This document shows positions 24,061-38,180 of a stretch of DNA of 64,000 nucleotides, piece by piece. Below the pieces are notes generated by a model that was not told the DNA's origin, ran no database searches, and saw only the letters and a list, made by a program, of their open reading frames with translations. Source of the DNA: Lagopus muta (taxonomy: Eukaryota; Chordata; Aves; Galliformes; Phasianidae); assembly GCF_023343835.1 (NCBI RefSeq), contig NC_064440.1, positions 27,597,537 through 27,661,536 on the forward strand. The letters run 5' to 3'. Each line of letters opens with the position of its first letter. Position 1 is the stretch's first letter. The position numbers were made by a program, and so were the translations under genes.

Positions 24061-24121
24061 TTTTAAGTGTTACTTAGCAGAACAGAAACCCTTCTGCTAA
24101 ATTGCTAAGTAACCCTTAAAA
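24061..24121. repeat. 19-bp inverted repeat, stem-loop
   Basis: TTTTAAGTGTTACTTAGCA (24061-24079) and TGCTAAGTAACCCTTAAAA (24103-24121) are reverse complements except for one mismatch. The spacer is 23 bases. A second stem, TTAGCAGAA with TTCTGCTAA, overlaps the first and is exclusive with it. It is the longest near-perfect inverted repeat noticed in the window. No terminal repeats or transposon sequence flank it. Confidence 0.9.
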
Positions 24122-27100
24122 ACAAAGCCAGTGGTGATCATGTAACAATATCAATCATTGCTTCATCCTCACTCAATATTTAGTAAGAGCTGTGAAGCTT
24201 GAAAATACTCTTGCCATGTTCAAAACAGTTCTCAATAGAGCAAGGAAAACACTTACACAAACGCTCTTAAAAAGCTGGCAAAAATGAGCATTTACTGTTA
24301 CTTATGGAATTCCAGTGGTTATATTTTGTTTTACCCATCCACAAATGCAGATGGCCATGATCACAGCGATACAGTTCTGGACCAAATGTGAGCATATTGA
24401 CAAGAGAAAAGGAGCCTCCAGCATCAGTTTATTGTTCTCAGAACCAAGAACAGATTGGGATTTGACTGGGAGTGAAGATAAAACAGGTGGCTTTGTTCAG
24501 CCTGGATGGGGAACCAGAGTGTTCCCCAGTCTGAGAATGTGATACAATTAATGTTTGTTTTTTTTATCTGACTAGTGGTACGCTGACCAACTCTACAAAT
24601 AACCTTTAAGTGTAGAAAACTCCCAATCATAGCAAGCATTTTTATTCCCAAGTGATTATTATTTATTCCAAAGTGATCCTTTGTTCTACAGCTTATTATC
24701 AGACCATATCCACAGAAAGGTTTGTGTAGGGAAGGCCACCAAAAATCTCAACAGTGCAGCTGAAGTGCCACTTCCTAACACAAGTGAAGGGAATTTTGCA
24801 AATGGACAGTTCCTTCTCACTAAAAATGTAACTACGTGTACATGGAGTTGATAGTTTAAGCTGAGCTCTCTTTATAATTTATTTTATGCTGCTACAGCTT
24901 AGTATGCAAGAGCAGCATAAATCAGTCCAATAACTTCGTCAATTATCACAATATTTACCGTGCTTCATATGAACAAGACTGATCTACACTGGCTGCATGG
25001 AGCCTGAAGGAATTGTCTTCTGAATTTCCTTTCACCTTGATGCAAATTCTGATCAATGTAGCAGATAAAAGGAGCCCCGTTACCACGTTTTCCCATGCTC
25101 AGTTTTAAGGCAGCTTAAGTCTGCTTTGGGGTACCCAATTCTGCACTAGAACATCAGCCTCCCAGTCTGAGCTTGGCAACATGAGCTCTCTGCTGGCTCC
25201 TAAGACGCACCCACCACTGCCCTCATGCTTGTCCTCCAACATACAAGAAAAGTGAAGCTGCAGAAAGTGCTGCTTATCCACTACAGCAGATTTTTACTTT
25301 CTTTTTTTTAAGGCAAAGCAAAGTGCCATAACCTGTGTTTGAGGGAGCGTCAGAAAGCAAACACAAGGGCTGGCAGTTAGTTTCCCTTGCAGCAACACAC
25401 AGCCATTTGTGTATTGGTTACACGTTAGCTTTGAGGAATCTTAACCAAGCTGATGGCCCCATTCTGTTGTACAAACTCATATAAGAAAGCAAGTTATATT
25501 GCAAATACTATAGACCGACACAACATGAGTGAAAAGAAGCCCTGAGAACCTACATCAGCAGCTGGGAGAGGGGAAGACAAAGTGATAAACCCCAAGCAAA
25601 CCCCAGCTGATGGAAAATGGGCTATAAGCACAGGCTGGACATGCTGGTCACAGCAGCCTGTGCACCTGCAGATAAGTTTGGGGGATAAAAACTAATGTAC
25701 TTCATCAGACGAGTACAAGCTTCCATCTGTTAAGGAGGAGAACCAGAAGTGTCCAGTAGCATAACATACCCAGAAATTTTTAATGGACATATCAAGAGAG
25801 AGGAATTATAATGACTTTCCAACTAACTTGCCGATATATTGAGACAAATTTGTATTCTGCAGCAGAACTTAGGACAGTTTGTGCTACTTTCTTGTAATAA
25901 AACACCATAAAGAAACAAATGGTAATTATGTGCACTTCCTTTATATGCAGCTGAGAGATACCTCTAAGTACTGTGACAGCTTGCTAATGTACCACCATAT
26001 TTGAAAAAATACCTGAAGTAAATAGGTTTATGAAACCTCTCATAAACTGCCAGGTGGATAAGGGGCTATTATCAAAGCACCATAACTTATTCACTTTTCT
26101 CTTTGTACAAGCTGTTCCTGACCAAATTTACAAGCGACTAGATGAGCATAACAGAAGCAGACGCAGCATTTCTAGGAAAAGTGTGCTCACTTTCATGATA
26201 TGAATTTAACTAGGCTGAACCAGAGTATGAAGACCACATACCCCACCACAAATGCTTCTGAACTGCCATTCAATTTGCAGTAATTATTCTTAGGATCCCA
26301 ATTTCACCCGATTTTTCTCATCTCTTATCTTGGAGGTTGTTTTAAGGCTGGTCTTAAACACTACCTGCTGCTAACTCAAACATCAACATCTGGACATCTT
26401 ACCACTCAGTTTTACATGACTATGTATTTTAAAAGATATTGCCATCATCTACAGGACAATTTAATGATAAGAAAAAAAAAATCAAGCCTGTATGATACCG
26501 TTAACAGCAAGACCTCACATGACTTCATTTTCCTGAGGAAATCACAGTAATTTTAAAATCTGCTGTTTCAAAGCCTCATTACTCTCTGAAAAGAGCTGCT
26601 GCCTTTCTCAGGTCATGGCAGCTCCCAAAGCACATGGTTTTTCAGAGCAGACTGTGCAGGACCAGACAGTCCCAAGTGACCTGGATTGGTGGCTCCATCA
26701 GTGCTGGGGTGGCTGGAGGACAGAGAGTCACAAAGTGGCCCAGCTTCCTCACCTCCTAACACGCCAAATTCTCTCTCCACGGGACCAGTCCCGGCTCTCT
26801 AAAGCTGGAACAGCAGTCAAAATAGTAGGCAGCTTTTCCTTCAGAGTTACGTTCTTTTCCATGCTTTGTCTGCTGCTTGAACTTATTTATTTCTGCTATT
26901 TCTTTTATTCGATGCACTACTCTGGCATGAAATGTTTGTGCGTTATTTAAAGAACAGTGGGGCAATGGATGCTCTCAAAAGAACAGTGACCTTTAAGCAT
27001 ACATGTGACATCTGAAGGAAACAGCTGGAACACATATCGAGTGTTTCTTTAAGTGAAAGTGCAGTGCAGTGCTCCTGCAAAGGCTTTTTCAGGCCTCTTT

Positions 27101-27924
27101 ACTTCTCATCATGCGGCACACAGCAGTGCTGTTCATTAACAGCTGAAAAAAAGTCCTTCATTGAGCTGAATATTCCAACTCACAGCTTTCCATTGGTGAA
27201 ATTGGCAGTGCAAGAAAAAAAATCCAACCCCAAAAACCAAGACACGAACTTTACTGCTGCTTTTAGCTTTCAAGCACTCATTTGCTGCACAGTCATAGCT
27301 AGCATCCATTTCTTTCTCTGCTAAATACTTGCTCCTAAAATGACTCCTTCTGACTAATCATTCCTCAAGCATTTGCACACATTAGCTAATTGGTTTGCAG
27401 AGGTTAAAGCAAGTGGTTAGTAAGCCTCCGATAATGCTGGCAAGCATTCAGAGGTTCAGATGATTAGCCAAATTTTTTCTAAACTCATCTCAGCCTCCTC
27501 TGCTTAAAGCCTCAAAGACAGTTACAATAAAGATAGCCATTTTATCTTGTCTCAAGTTAGCCATAAAAACAGCAAGTCTTTTACTCTTGTTACTGCCTTT
27601 CAATTTACTTTCAGGTACCTTCTACATTGACAAAATATTTTTATATACACTTCAGATTTCATGGGCAAAAAATCCACCTAAGCAGACAGCAGCCTGAGAA
27701 GGGATTTTGCTCCAGGCCTCAGGGTGCCATGCACTTGGCTGGCTGCTGCAGCGATGGCATGCAGCCATGGCATAGTCCCCATGGCTGGGCACACTGTCAT
27801 GAACTCTTTATTTCTTCTAAGGGCACCCACCTGGGGCATAATCTGGGTTATTTCCCACAGGCTACCCATAACATGCATGGCCCCCCATGGAGAGACTAAA
27901 ACAAACCAGTTTTGAGCAGACACA
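24122..27924. other. Unique sequence, no gene
   Basis: No exon, RNA gene or repeat family was recognised. A GC-richer part at 27690-27900 has repeated CCATGGC-like words and overlapping open frames on both strands, without a domain. A motif-rich block at 27330-27520 is listed separately. Confidence 0.55.
27330..27520. promoter_or_regulatory. Candidate conserved non-coding element
   Basis: Several homeobox-type cores lie close together (GACTAATCATT, CATTAGCTAATTGG, GATGATTAGCC). The block is unique and not part of any recognised repeat. The call rests on motif density only. Confidence 0.15.
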
Positions 27925-28018
27925 TGGTCTGATTTTTGGGTGGTCCTTTATGGATCCAGGAGTAGGACTCAATGATCCTCATGGGTCCCTTCCAACTCAG
28001 GATCTTCTATGATTCTAA
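27925..28018 (+). mobile_element. CR1 LINE 3' end, short
   Basis: Matches the last 90 or so bases of CR1 in sense orientation: GGGTGGTCCTTTATGG, ACTCAATGATCC, GGGTCCCTTCCAACTC, ending TTCTATGATTCTA. The upstream part is absent, giving a strongly 5'-truncated copy. Confidence 0.93.
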
Positions 28019-29856
28019 GGGGAAAGATCTATGGGTCTGGAGGAAAGAACAAGCTCAACCTTTGGGTCTGGCTCACCGCATTCTGCTATGGAGCAAGGGC
28101 AGCAAGGCTGGAATTGCTCTGCCTTGTAAACATGCCATAAAGTATAGTGCCTGGGTCGTTTGCTCAGCACATCAGGCTCCTAGTCCTCACTCTGCGGCTG
28201 AAGTGAGGCTGAAAGGCATTGAAGGATTTGTCTGTCACCTTAGAAATACACGAGCATTCTCCCCTCTTCCCCTGTCCCTGAACTCTGGAATTGTATTTCA
28301 TCACTATCTGAGCGATCGGAGAAAGTTTAACCTGCAAAATTATGCACTGTAAATGACAACCATTTTCCTCTCAAGGTGAAAGACTTAGAGACGGAAAAAA
28401 AGAGAGCCTCAGTTTCCATGGCAACCCAGTGAAACTTACACGCCACAGGAAAATGTCATTTTCCAAAAAAGACAAAACTTCATGGACAAGTGCTACCATA
28501 CATCAGAAAAGGAAATTGCAATTTTAAAATGAAAAGCTCATTTGCATTTATGGTTTTGAGTTTCATTTTCTAGTTACGAGACTCAATTGTGCACAATTTA
28601 GTGTAGAAATTATATTCAACATTTCAGGTGAATAACGTAGATTAAGATCAAGTTCAGCTAGGAGAAAGAACTTCACTGTAACACACTCAGGTGCAGAACA
28701 TTCAGGACGGGACAGATTCTGCTTTAGCTGCACCTTCATGAAGCTGGTCAGTGTGACTGCACCAGAGAAGCCAGCTGGCCATTTACAACACCTACAAGAC
28801 CCTACAAAATCAGAATCCAGCCTTAACTCTTGAGATTCCTACCACAGCTTGCAATTTCAGCTGCTAAAGTTATACCTTCTAGATTCCATGTTACCATTGA
28901 TACAATCAATCACCATCCATTGTAAGCCACATAGCATAGGAGAGCGTTTTATGATGAGCATTATCGTTGTAATATAGCAAAGAGCATTGTTAATGAAGCG
29001 TGGAAAAAGAATAAATTCAGCTAATGGGTATATGTGTCAAATTTCAATTAGGGATATGCTGGAAAGCGAAAGAGAGAGATGAGCATACAAATTAAACCTT
29101 TGACCTTCAAACTAAAGGGAGAAAAACCTGAGAGAAAAGGAGGATGTTCAGAGATGCTTTACTTGCTGAATGCTGAAAAGTCTGATAAGATACTCTAAAG
29201 TACTATTTTCTCCTTAGAGATTGACTCAAGAAGGAAAAAAAGGTTTGTTTCCGCTAGTTTATTGTCAGCCCTGTTACTCTTTGCACTATTTACAGCATGG
29301 GGAAGATATAAAGATTGTGAGCATACTGTGGTTGTGTAAGACAAAATCTCACCTACATAAGGCCTGGGCAAGGGATATAAATCTTTACTTTCCCTGCCTG
29401 TGAATTGCTTCTGGAATTCCTCCTCTCCTGCATGGGGCACACCTGGGGCACAGACAGGACAGACACATCTGCTTATGTTCTACCATCAAGTGTCATGCAG
29501 CAACTTGCCCACATGCCAGCCTAGCAAGGAAACAAAATCCATGTGTATTACTCTCTCTCCTCCCCAACAAACATTAACCAATTAATATCTCTAAGTGCCA
29601 GAAATCTGTTAGAATATGGCCAGGAGTTCAACCCTTGGCCGCGCGTCCAGCCTTCTGCAGATCTACTGTTATCTGCTGCTGGCAAATCTTGAAAGGGACA
29701 AAGGTAGTAAAAAGAATTTGTGTGTGCCAGGGACACTTCTCCACTGTCAAGGCAAGCAGCTCCAGCTGCCCTGGAAGGAGCCCTGAAGGTCAGGAAGGAT
29801 CTGGGTGCCTCTGGCCAGGTCTATCTCCCAGATGCTGGGCCAGGTGGCCACCACTC
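28019..29856. other. Unique sequence, no gene
   Basis: No repeat family or exon was recognised. An octamer-like ATTTGCAT lies near 28550. Confidence 0.6.
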
Positions 29857-29902
29857 AGAATCATAGAATGGCCTAGGTTGAAATGGACCTCAAGGTCCAT
29901 TG
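29857..29902 (-). mobile_element. CR1 LINE minimal 3' tail
   Basis: AGAATCATAGAATGGCCTAGG followed by TTGAAATGGACCTCAAGGTCC is the reverse complement of the final 46 bases of CR1. Nothing upstream of that in the element is present. Confidence 0.85.
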
Positions 29903-32704
29903 TATTTATTTCCATCTACATTGATTGGGCTTAATAGCATAAATAAGTCATGCTACTATTGGATAAATATTGTACTGCAGAGCATATTTCCGCTGCTAAT
30001 ATTCTCACTCACAAGTTGAAGAAAAAAGAGTCTTCTGTGAATCTTCTCCAATATTTGCTTCAAGCTTCTGTGTAAGTCAACGTATTTGCCAGAAAACTTG
30101 CTCAATAGCATATTTTGGGAAATGCAAAAACAACAGGAAAGCTACAAGAAGAAACTGAATCGATTTTCTTCATCAAGCTCTATGAGAAATGAAGACAGTC
30201 AGATTTGTCTATGTAACTGCTTTCAGGACACAGTCATAGGGTCAATTCATTTTTACCATTCTCAAATATTTAAAATCAAAATCATTTTATTTCCTGGGAT
30301 GTCATCCATCATTAAATCAATGAGTCTCTCACATCTGAAGTCATAGTACATTTTAGAGCTCCTATTCTCTCTTGGGGATTTTAAGCCATAGAGGAAACAT
30401 AATCAAAAAATTTTTAACTTTTAAGAAAAATCTTGCAGCTGTCTTTAAAAACAAAACCCCACATATACTGATGCTATCTTACACTTATCTTACACTTCAA
30501 AATACAATATAAAATATCAGAACACTGAAAAGAGTGAGGTCTGGTGCAATACTCCTACACCATCCACCCTGTAGACGTTGTAGGACCGTCTCTCCAGACG
30601 TCAGGAATAAACTGCCCAGCATCTAGGCCCGATTTCTGATTTTCCTGGGCTACAATCTCACCATCCTTGCAAAGGTGCTGAGATGCATCTGTGATCAGAC
30701 AGAACAGGTCTGCACTAGGAAATGAAATTCCTCAGTTTCTCATCTAGCTTATATCATCACAGCATCTGGCATAAGGGTGCAGCTACCAAAGCAAGCAAGT
30801 GGTCCAGCATTGCTAACTCAGACCTACAGCGCACCCGCACCTCTATGTCCTCTCTGTTTTTCTTCTTGCCTCAGTGTCCCTGGGTGGAGAAGTAGTGCTT
30901 GTTTAGGCAGATTCTTATAAAATAGGTCCAAGCTTCAGATAACTTTTTGCCTTCCACAAGCAGGAGAGATGACCGAGTGCTGTAGGCTTAGTCCTTCAAG
31001 AACTTCCTGCCAGGCAACGTGCTCACACCTACAGCACCTCTTGTAATAGTCAGTGAGAGACTTTTCAACCGAAAGGTTCTACCCTTTTCTGTCTTGCTAC
31101 CAAGGATGGAGATCTGCCCTCCTTGCCAGCTATGGATTTCCTTGTCAATTAGAAACAATACCTACTGCAATATAAATCTGACACTGGGGGTGGTGTCACA
31201 AGACAGAGATGTTCCTCAGTACATTACAGGGAGGAGCTGAGTGAGCTACAGAAGAAATTAGCCTGCTTTAATTTAGGTCTGAAGCTCACCATGCTCCAAG
31301 AGTCACATAGATCAAATGCAATAAATTGTTTGTTGCCAAGACAAAGGATTTATACACTCTGTGTGTGTTTATATTTTACACCCCTCACCTTGCCTCTGCG
31401 GGGCTGATTTTGGAAATGCCATGAGAGAATGATAATTATGGCTATCTGTGGCTATAAAAGTGAGGTCTTGGGAAATTTATAAAAGGCTCAAGGAATTTTT
31501 TCAGGATTTTTTTGCTTTTTCATGCAAGGTGGATTTCTCCAATGTATTGTTAGGAGAATGTCATAAAATATAAATTAATGATTGCATTTTTGTCCTTTTG
31601 ATGTGCCATTTAATGAAGTATATGCTTTTTCATACTTGAAATCAAAAAGATAACTTCTGGAATTTTTTCACCTATACATCAAATGATTTTTTAAGTTAAT
31701 AAGTATAATCATCTAGGCAAAAGAATACCTGCTTTCTTGTCAACTGATTTACAACTGATCTGAGACAGAATGATGCAGTGTGACCCTTGTCAAATACTAA
31801 TGCTTACTCACTAGCATAACAGGGAAATTTATGTGCAAGTACTGCAGGCCCCGTCCATTTTGCTTTCCAGACTCAAGTGAAAGGGAACTGGCTCCCAGTT
31901 TATCTAAGTGCCAGTGAAGGGCAGTAACTAAATGTGATGATGGATTGTGTTAAGCCAAAAAGAAGAGCAGTGTTAGAGTTTTACTTATCCGTTTGCTGCT
32001 CTGCTAACAGTAGAATTCAGTAGCTCTGAAACACTTAAAGGGGAGAGGCCAATCCTCGACACATAGAGAACAGCATGAACTGAACTTTGTAGTCTGCTGC
32101 TCCCAACTCTCTGAGCTTTTCCATTCCTGAACAAGAGCTAAGTATGGTTTATTGATGAGGCAAGAAATGGAATGTGTCTTGTTTGTCAACATATGGACAC
32201 AGAGCAATTTGACTCTATTACACATATCCTATGTTTGAACTTTCAAGTATTACTGCAGTTGTTCTAAGCCTTTATTTGTCTCTTCTGGTGCTATTTGTTT
32301 ATAAAATAGGAAGACAGTTGTTTTGTTTTGCCTCCCGATCTGCTCTGTGCAGGGAGTAGCACTGACTGGAAGGCTGAATAAGAATTAAAATACTTAATGG
32401 CTAGAAGTCACACTCAGGCTCTTCACATCATAAACCTACGGGTCCAAAGGAAATCTTCACAATACCAAAAGCCCTCATAATGTTTTTTACTGATAATTAC
32501 ATCTGCAGCTTCTTGGAGCCCACATGCATATTTTAAACGTACTCCACACACCTTTTACTTATCAGTGTGTATAGCTTTCATTTTAATCTATATCTTCCTG
32601 TTTAAAGGCTCCTACTTCCAACAGCTCCAGCCTTTATAATTATACCTCTAAAGTGAACACAATTAGTGTGAAAGCACTTAGCAAAAACTTTTTAGATGGT
32701 GTGT
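29903..32704. other. Unique AT-rich sequence, no gene
   Basis: A perfect 11-bp tandem duplication (ATCTTACACTT twice) lies at 30476-30497. No exon or repeat family was recognised. Confidence 0.6.
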
Positions 32705-32722
32705 TGAATATATATATATTCA
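32705..32722. repeat. Perfect 18-bp AT palindrome
   Basis: TGAATATATATATATTCA equals its own reverse complement. It is a short (TA)n core flanked by GAA/TTC. Confidence 0.9.
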
Positions 32723-33627
32723 GTTTCTCATAATAGTTGTTGCTTCTGCAGGTAACTAACATTTTTAAATAACAGTCACACCATAGTTACATCTTGAACA
32801 AATTTTGACTTTCAGAACAAATTTCCTCCTAGACAGCAGTACTTTATGTGGCTTGGCTGTTAGACTGGTTTCTTTCCACGTGAAACAACAAGGACATATT
32901 AACGTTTCAATTCAGGCAAGTTTTGCAACTTTTGTCACTGATTATGCTCTTGTTCTGGCCCACACGGCTGGAAGAACACACAGAAAATGCCTTCCTTTGG
33001 AATTTGTTTCCTCTGTCTTTAAGCAATGTTTTTAACTCTTGGTTAGCTACTAATGCAAGGTCACTCAACTTTTCCCTTTCTATACTGCTTAAAGCTGCTC
33101 CTTGTGGGGATGAGTTATTTATCATCTGGACATTATCTTTCACTTCTTGCTAAGCTTGATGTCATGAAGGTATTATTTTTTGCCATTTCTGTAGGTTTTA
33201 ATGGGACTTGAGCTAATGTCCCAGTAGATAGCAGCATTGCCTAAAAGTGTTGGGAATTTCTATAAAGAAGCTTTCAAATACCCATTCCTAAAATTCACAT
33301 TATACCTTTAGACTATTCATTCAAACACATGATGGGCAAATTGCAAGATGTCTTCGAAAATATGATTTGTAACAAATATGAATTTCAACATTCATTTTTT
33401 GCATGTCTCTGTATTTTATAAACCTGTTCTTGTTTGTGCTATCTGGTCATTCAGGCTTAGCGCCTAAAGATATTTTAGAAAGACCTGTGGAACTACTTTA
33501 AAAAATAATGAGAGGAAGCTCTGTTTCATTTAAGAAAAAAAAATCCAACCTGAGGCAATCTTTGGAGGTCTTGGTTTGAAAACTGGGTCACGTTCTCTAT
33601 AGTTTACTGGTAGACTTAACATTGACC
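32723..33627. other. Unique sequence, no gene
   Basis: TTCTGCAG|GTAACT at 32751/32752 is a weaker abutting splice-site pair. Open frames at 32805-33153 lie on both strands and have no domain. Confidence 0.55.
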
Positions 33628-33685
33628 ATTAGTTGGACTTGACAACCTTATAGGTCTTTTCCGACCTAAATAAGTCTATGATTCA
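33628..33685 (+). mobile_element. CR1 LINE 3' tail, diverged
   Basis: TTAGTTGGACTTGACAACC, then AGGTCTTTTCCGACCTAA, ending TCTATGATTCA, matches the CR1 3' end in sense orientation with several substitutions. It is an older copy. The boundary upstream is unclear. Confidence 0.85.
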
Positions 33686-36600
33686 TAATGATTTGATATG
33701 CAAAACCTCTTTTTCTACTTCTTCTTTCTATTTCCCAATGGCAGGGCTGGCTGAAGCAATTCCCTAGAGCAGAGCTGCACACTGTTTTGCAGATACACTG
33801 GAAACTATTCTTCAGAACTAAACAGAAGGTTGACATGCATGGATCTGGATGCAATTCAGTAAGCACAAACACTAGTGCTGTTACACAGTTTGTTCCTGTT
33901 ATTTTTCAAGGACGCATCATAAATACATTATTTCAATATAAATTTTACATTAATACTTCACTATTTGTCATCGATTAATTGCTGATCTGTAACTACAACT
34001 TCAAGTCCTAAGTTTAACTACCTATTTTCTAAGAGGGGCATTTGGCTAAAGAATGCCTTTTGAACCATGTTTGTAAACAAAGGCGATAAGCATTCAGTTA
34101 ACGCTCAGATTTTTTAAATCTAATTTCACCAAGTCTTCTCACCGTGACAGTATATTTTATATGTATGAAAGACTATTGTAAGAAACACCAAACTGTTAAG
34201 TTGAAATCTAAAGCCTGTTGCAGTGTTCAAAGCTCTTAGACAGAAGCTCATTCTTCCCACAGACCTTCAGCTGACAGGTGGCTCTGCAAGGGTGTTTAAA
34301 TATATCTTTGAGGATTCAAAAATAGCTTTATACCAGAAGGCAAATACACAGTAGCTGCTTCTGTGAAGCTTATCTTTCAATTGCCAATAAATAGTTTATG
34401 GCTCAGGGATTTTGATATAGTTTGGCCTATTTATTCTGTTATACCTGAATGGATTGCTTTAATATACTATTGAGATGAACTCCCACTCTGGAAGGTCGTT
34501 AAATGGTAATGAACGATCATCTTTTCTTCTCCTAGATACTGAAGCACAGCTTCCTCAGTCTGTGATAATCTCAGTAGTGGTCTGTGGGGAGAGGTCACTG
34601 GGAAAGGTGCTCCAGGCGAGGTGGCTCTGCAGCCAGCGGACTTTGCCTTTTATCAGCGCATCATCTCTCTCCTGGGAGGCTGCCATGTCTTTATCACACA
34701 GCAGACTTTAAAACATATCTTTCTCCTGTGACTTTCGACTGCTAACTTCATTGAGAAAGGTGACATTTAAAGCTTCACATCATTTTCTATCATTTTGTTT
34801 GAGATAGTTTTCATCTTTTTTTTTTTTTTTTTTGTTAAAGAAAGAAAGAACAGCATGCCATATGAATATTCTTTGGGGAAAAGTAGATTTTAGAAAAAAG
34901 CACAGGTTTGGGATTTTTCTCGAAGATCATTTCATATCACAACCATAGAGAACTATAATGACCTCTAATTGAAAACTTTCTGCTTCTCACATATTTCACT
35001 TTCTAAATATATATGAATATTTACTGAATAAAATGTGGAGTCTGAATTGAATTGAAAATCAAGGTGAACCTTGATGAACTGGGTCCTTGGACTGCATCAC
35101 TATAGGTAGTGACTACTGTATGTGGGTAAAAGAGCTTTTATTCAATATTTGACCTGAAGAAGTTTCAGACATAAAGAAATGTCAGCTAGTACAGAGGTTA
35201 CTGAAGGTGAATAATATGTGAGTTCCTCTCATACAAAAATTCTGCAGATGCAGATGCAGAAAAGACTAATTCTGATCAATAAACCATAGAGCAATCATTG
35301 AGATGTGGGATAGCTAGCTACTACTGGAAGGTGGAATTCTGTGAGACAAACAGGTCTGTACATTGGCAGCAGGTGACATTCCAAGTTACACAAAAGAAAA
35401 CTCTTCTCCCCTTACTCCTTTACAAAACCATTACTTGTTTAATCATTAGAATTAATCTTCTACATTACATGGAAAAAGTATTTCTAGTAGAGGTAAAATG
35501 CCATTTTTTTCACTTTCTTTCTTTTTCTTTTTTTATTAATAAGCAAAAGTTCTTTGTTCTTTTAGGGAATATGCTTTTGCCCCACATCCTTTCCAGGGGT
35601 TGAGTCATACTCCAGCTGATCTACAGTCTGTGATTTCAAAGAAGACCAAAGTAAATTTCTGTGAGCAATCTGCCTCCTGTTATTATAAGGTAGAAATGGA
35701 GCAGGCTGCAAAGGTCTCACCAGAACTAAAATTTATCAGGTTTGTTCTGTTCTGAGGTAAACTACTGTATCTGACTTAGGAAATAGGCTGGAGAAAAAAG
35801 TCATGTTCCGCTCGTTTAGATATCACCTATAAATACAGTTAATTCTATACAGGTTAAACATGGTTCTAAGGTGCCAGAAAAATAGATGATGCATAAAACA
35901 AGCCTTTCAGGAAATAATGCTCCAGTAAATTGTGCTTTTGCTCATAATGAATCTATATATAAACTACACAATGAGGCAAGTCATGCTCACACTGAACCAC
36001 TGAGTAGTATGCCAAACCAGCTGTTATTACTTCATTATTCTTGATTCCTCCAGAAAATCTGTTGTTTGCTGCTTTGAAAAGGTATCTTATTCTTTATATA
36101 AAAAGAAATCATAACGGTCCTGTATTGTCCCATTCTTACAAAATAGGAGCATGATTAAGCTTTAAAGATGCACAGACAACTCCCAGACCACACATTAGAG
36201 AGGTGGCATGATAATCAGATTAGAGTCCATTGTCTACATCTCAACTTCTGGTTTTTCTTTGGTAGTGGTTAAGATCTTAAATTTGAATTTGGCTTTATCG
36301 TCTAAAAAACTGAGGTGCACTGATGTTTTCTATATCCATTCTCATTGCGTTAGAATGAATGAGATCTCAGCAAAGTGCAACTGGAGATGGGAAAGGGCTG
36401 GTCACTGCCCCCAGTTTACAATTATTCTTGGTAAGCTACAAATCTGTGTGTGTCCTGGCAGGCAGAAGATTGATTTTCATGGTATCATGTGGCTACTTAT
36501 GTAACAAAGATTGAAAGAACATTTTAAGATATATTGAATTTCTAATTTTACTAAAATAAAGCAATGCCTGTCCCACCCACAGAGCTGATATTTTTAGATA

Positions 36601-38180
36601 ATGCAAATCATCAGCATGAGAAATCATATATTTTTTTTTAACAGGTGCGCAGCATCATTACCGTGTATTAGGAAACATAAAGACATGGCACGTAAAAATG
36701 AATCTCTGGTGTCACGTACTCTCAAGTAAATGAAAAATAATTTCACTCCTGTCAGTAGAGCTTAACCAACATTAAACTACAGCAAAAGAGACCCGAATCT
36801 CTGAGATGATGTGACATATTAAAGAAGAGATAGTAAAGTATATCAGCAGCTATATAGACTGTGATTAATTATCTATTTCCCCAAACTACTGTTACTGGCC
36901 TGAAGTAAACTGCCTGTCTTTTAAATACAAGTAACAAATTCCAAATCCAATTTCACTTCATTTGTATAAGCTACAAGTTAGAACCTGCTTTCATTGTTAA
37001 GAGCAACACTAGTAAGGTATTTAGATTAGGGAAAAATGACAATAGGATTGCCTAAGACAGCCATAGCAAAACATGCCCTGTTTGAAAACGGTACATGAAG
37101 AAAGCAATGTGCATTAGTAATATGCAAATCCTTGCTAATTATTATACTCAGAACGATCTCCTTTTTGCAGTGATGTACCATAACACCTGAAGGCTAAAAG
37201 CAAATTGCTTTCTTGAAGAAAGGAATTCAAAGGCAACATTACTTGTAATCATGTTTATGTAAAAAGCATAGTCATAAAGAAGTCTGTACTTCTATATTTG
37301 GTCTCACACACAGTGGGTCTGGGTGAAAGTTCTTAATTATTACTTAATTGAACATATATTTGTATTTGACATATATAAATAATTGGTATGTATGAAGGTG
37401 ACATAAATAAACAGGTTTTCAGTCCCACAGACTCTAACAAGCATTGAAATAACTCGAGTCTCAAACTATTAGCCATGCAATTAATTGTTTTTCAGTGGTA
37501 ATTGGAAGCCTCAAAACATTTTGCTGTCTTTTTAATCAGAATTTGTTTCCAAATTAGGGATTCTTGCTCAGACATTGTGCCTGCTGCCTTCTGAACCCCA
37601 AGATATCAATCCAAATAGAAAACAATCAAATAAACGTTAGCATACTCCAAAATCCCTGCAGAACAGAAATTAAAATCTCTTTGGTGTTGGTTTTTTGTGT
37701 GTGTGTAAAGCTACACACCAGATTAGTCAGACACATAAAATCTTTCTCCATCACTTCTCCCCTCCAGAACTGCTTTGGCAAGGCAGTGTCAAGTGAAAAG
37801 TTTTCTCCCCAAATGGGGTTTTGACTGCGTAGGTACAAATGCAGCCTCACACAAGGTTGTTTTTCCCTCGTACTCTCATGACAAGGTATGAGATCAATTG
37901 CTGTAATTAAGAATTCAACACATTCTAATTTTAGAAAGGAAATAGCATTTTTATTGTAAACCTTTACTCAGGGGGAAAAAAACACCTCACTAAACTAGAA
38001 TTCCCAGAAGCCTTTGAGGGAACATTTGAAACCTGGCAGAGCAGAGATAAATGCAAAGAAAAGAAAACACTCTGAAAGCATCTTTCTAGCAATATATTTC
38101 AAAGTGCTACCAATAAAAAAACCAACTCACAGTTCCATTACCACATCAGTTTGCAACTGTAAACCTGTGCAAATACTTGG
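33686..38180. other. Unique AT-rich sequence, no gene
   Basis: A T18 run lies at 34816-34833 and a short (GT)5 at 37697-37706. Octamer-type ATGCAAAT sites occur near 36600 and 37121. No exon or repeat family was recognised. Confidence 0.6.
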
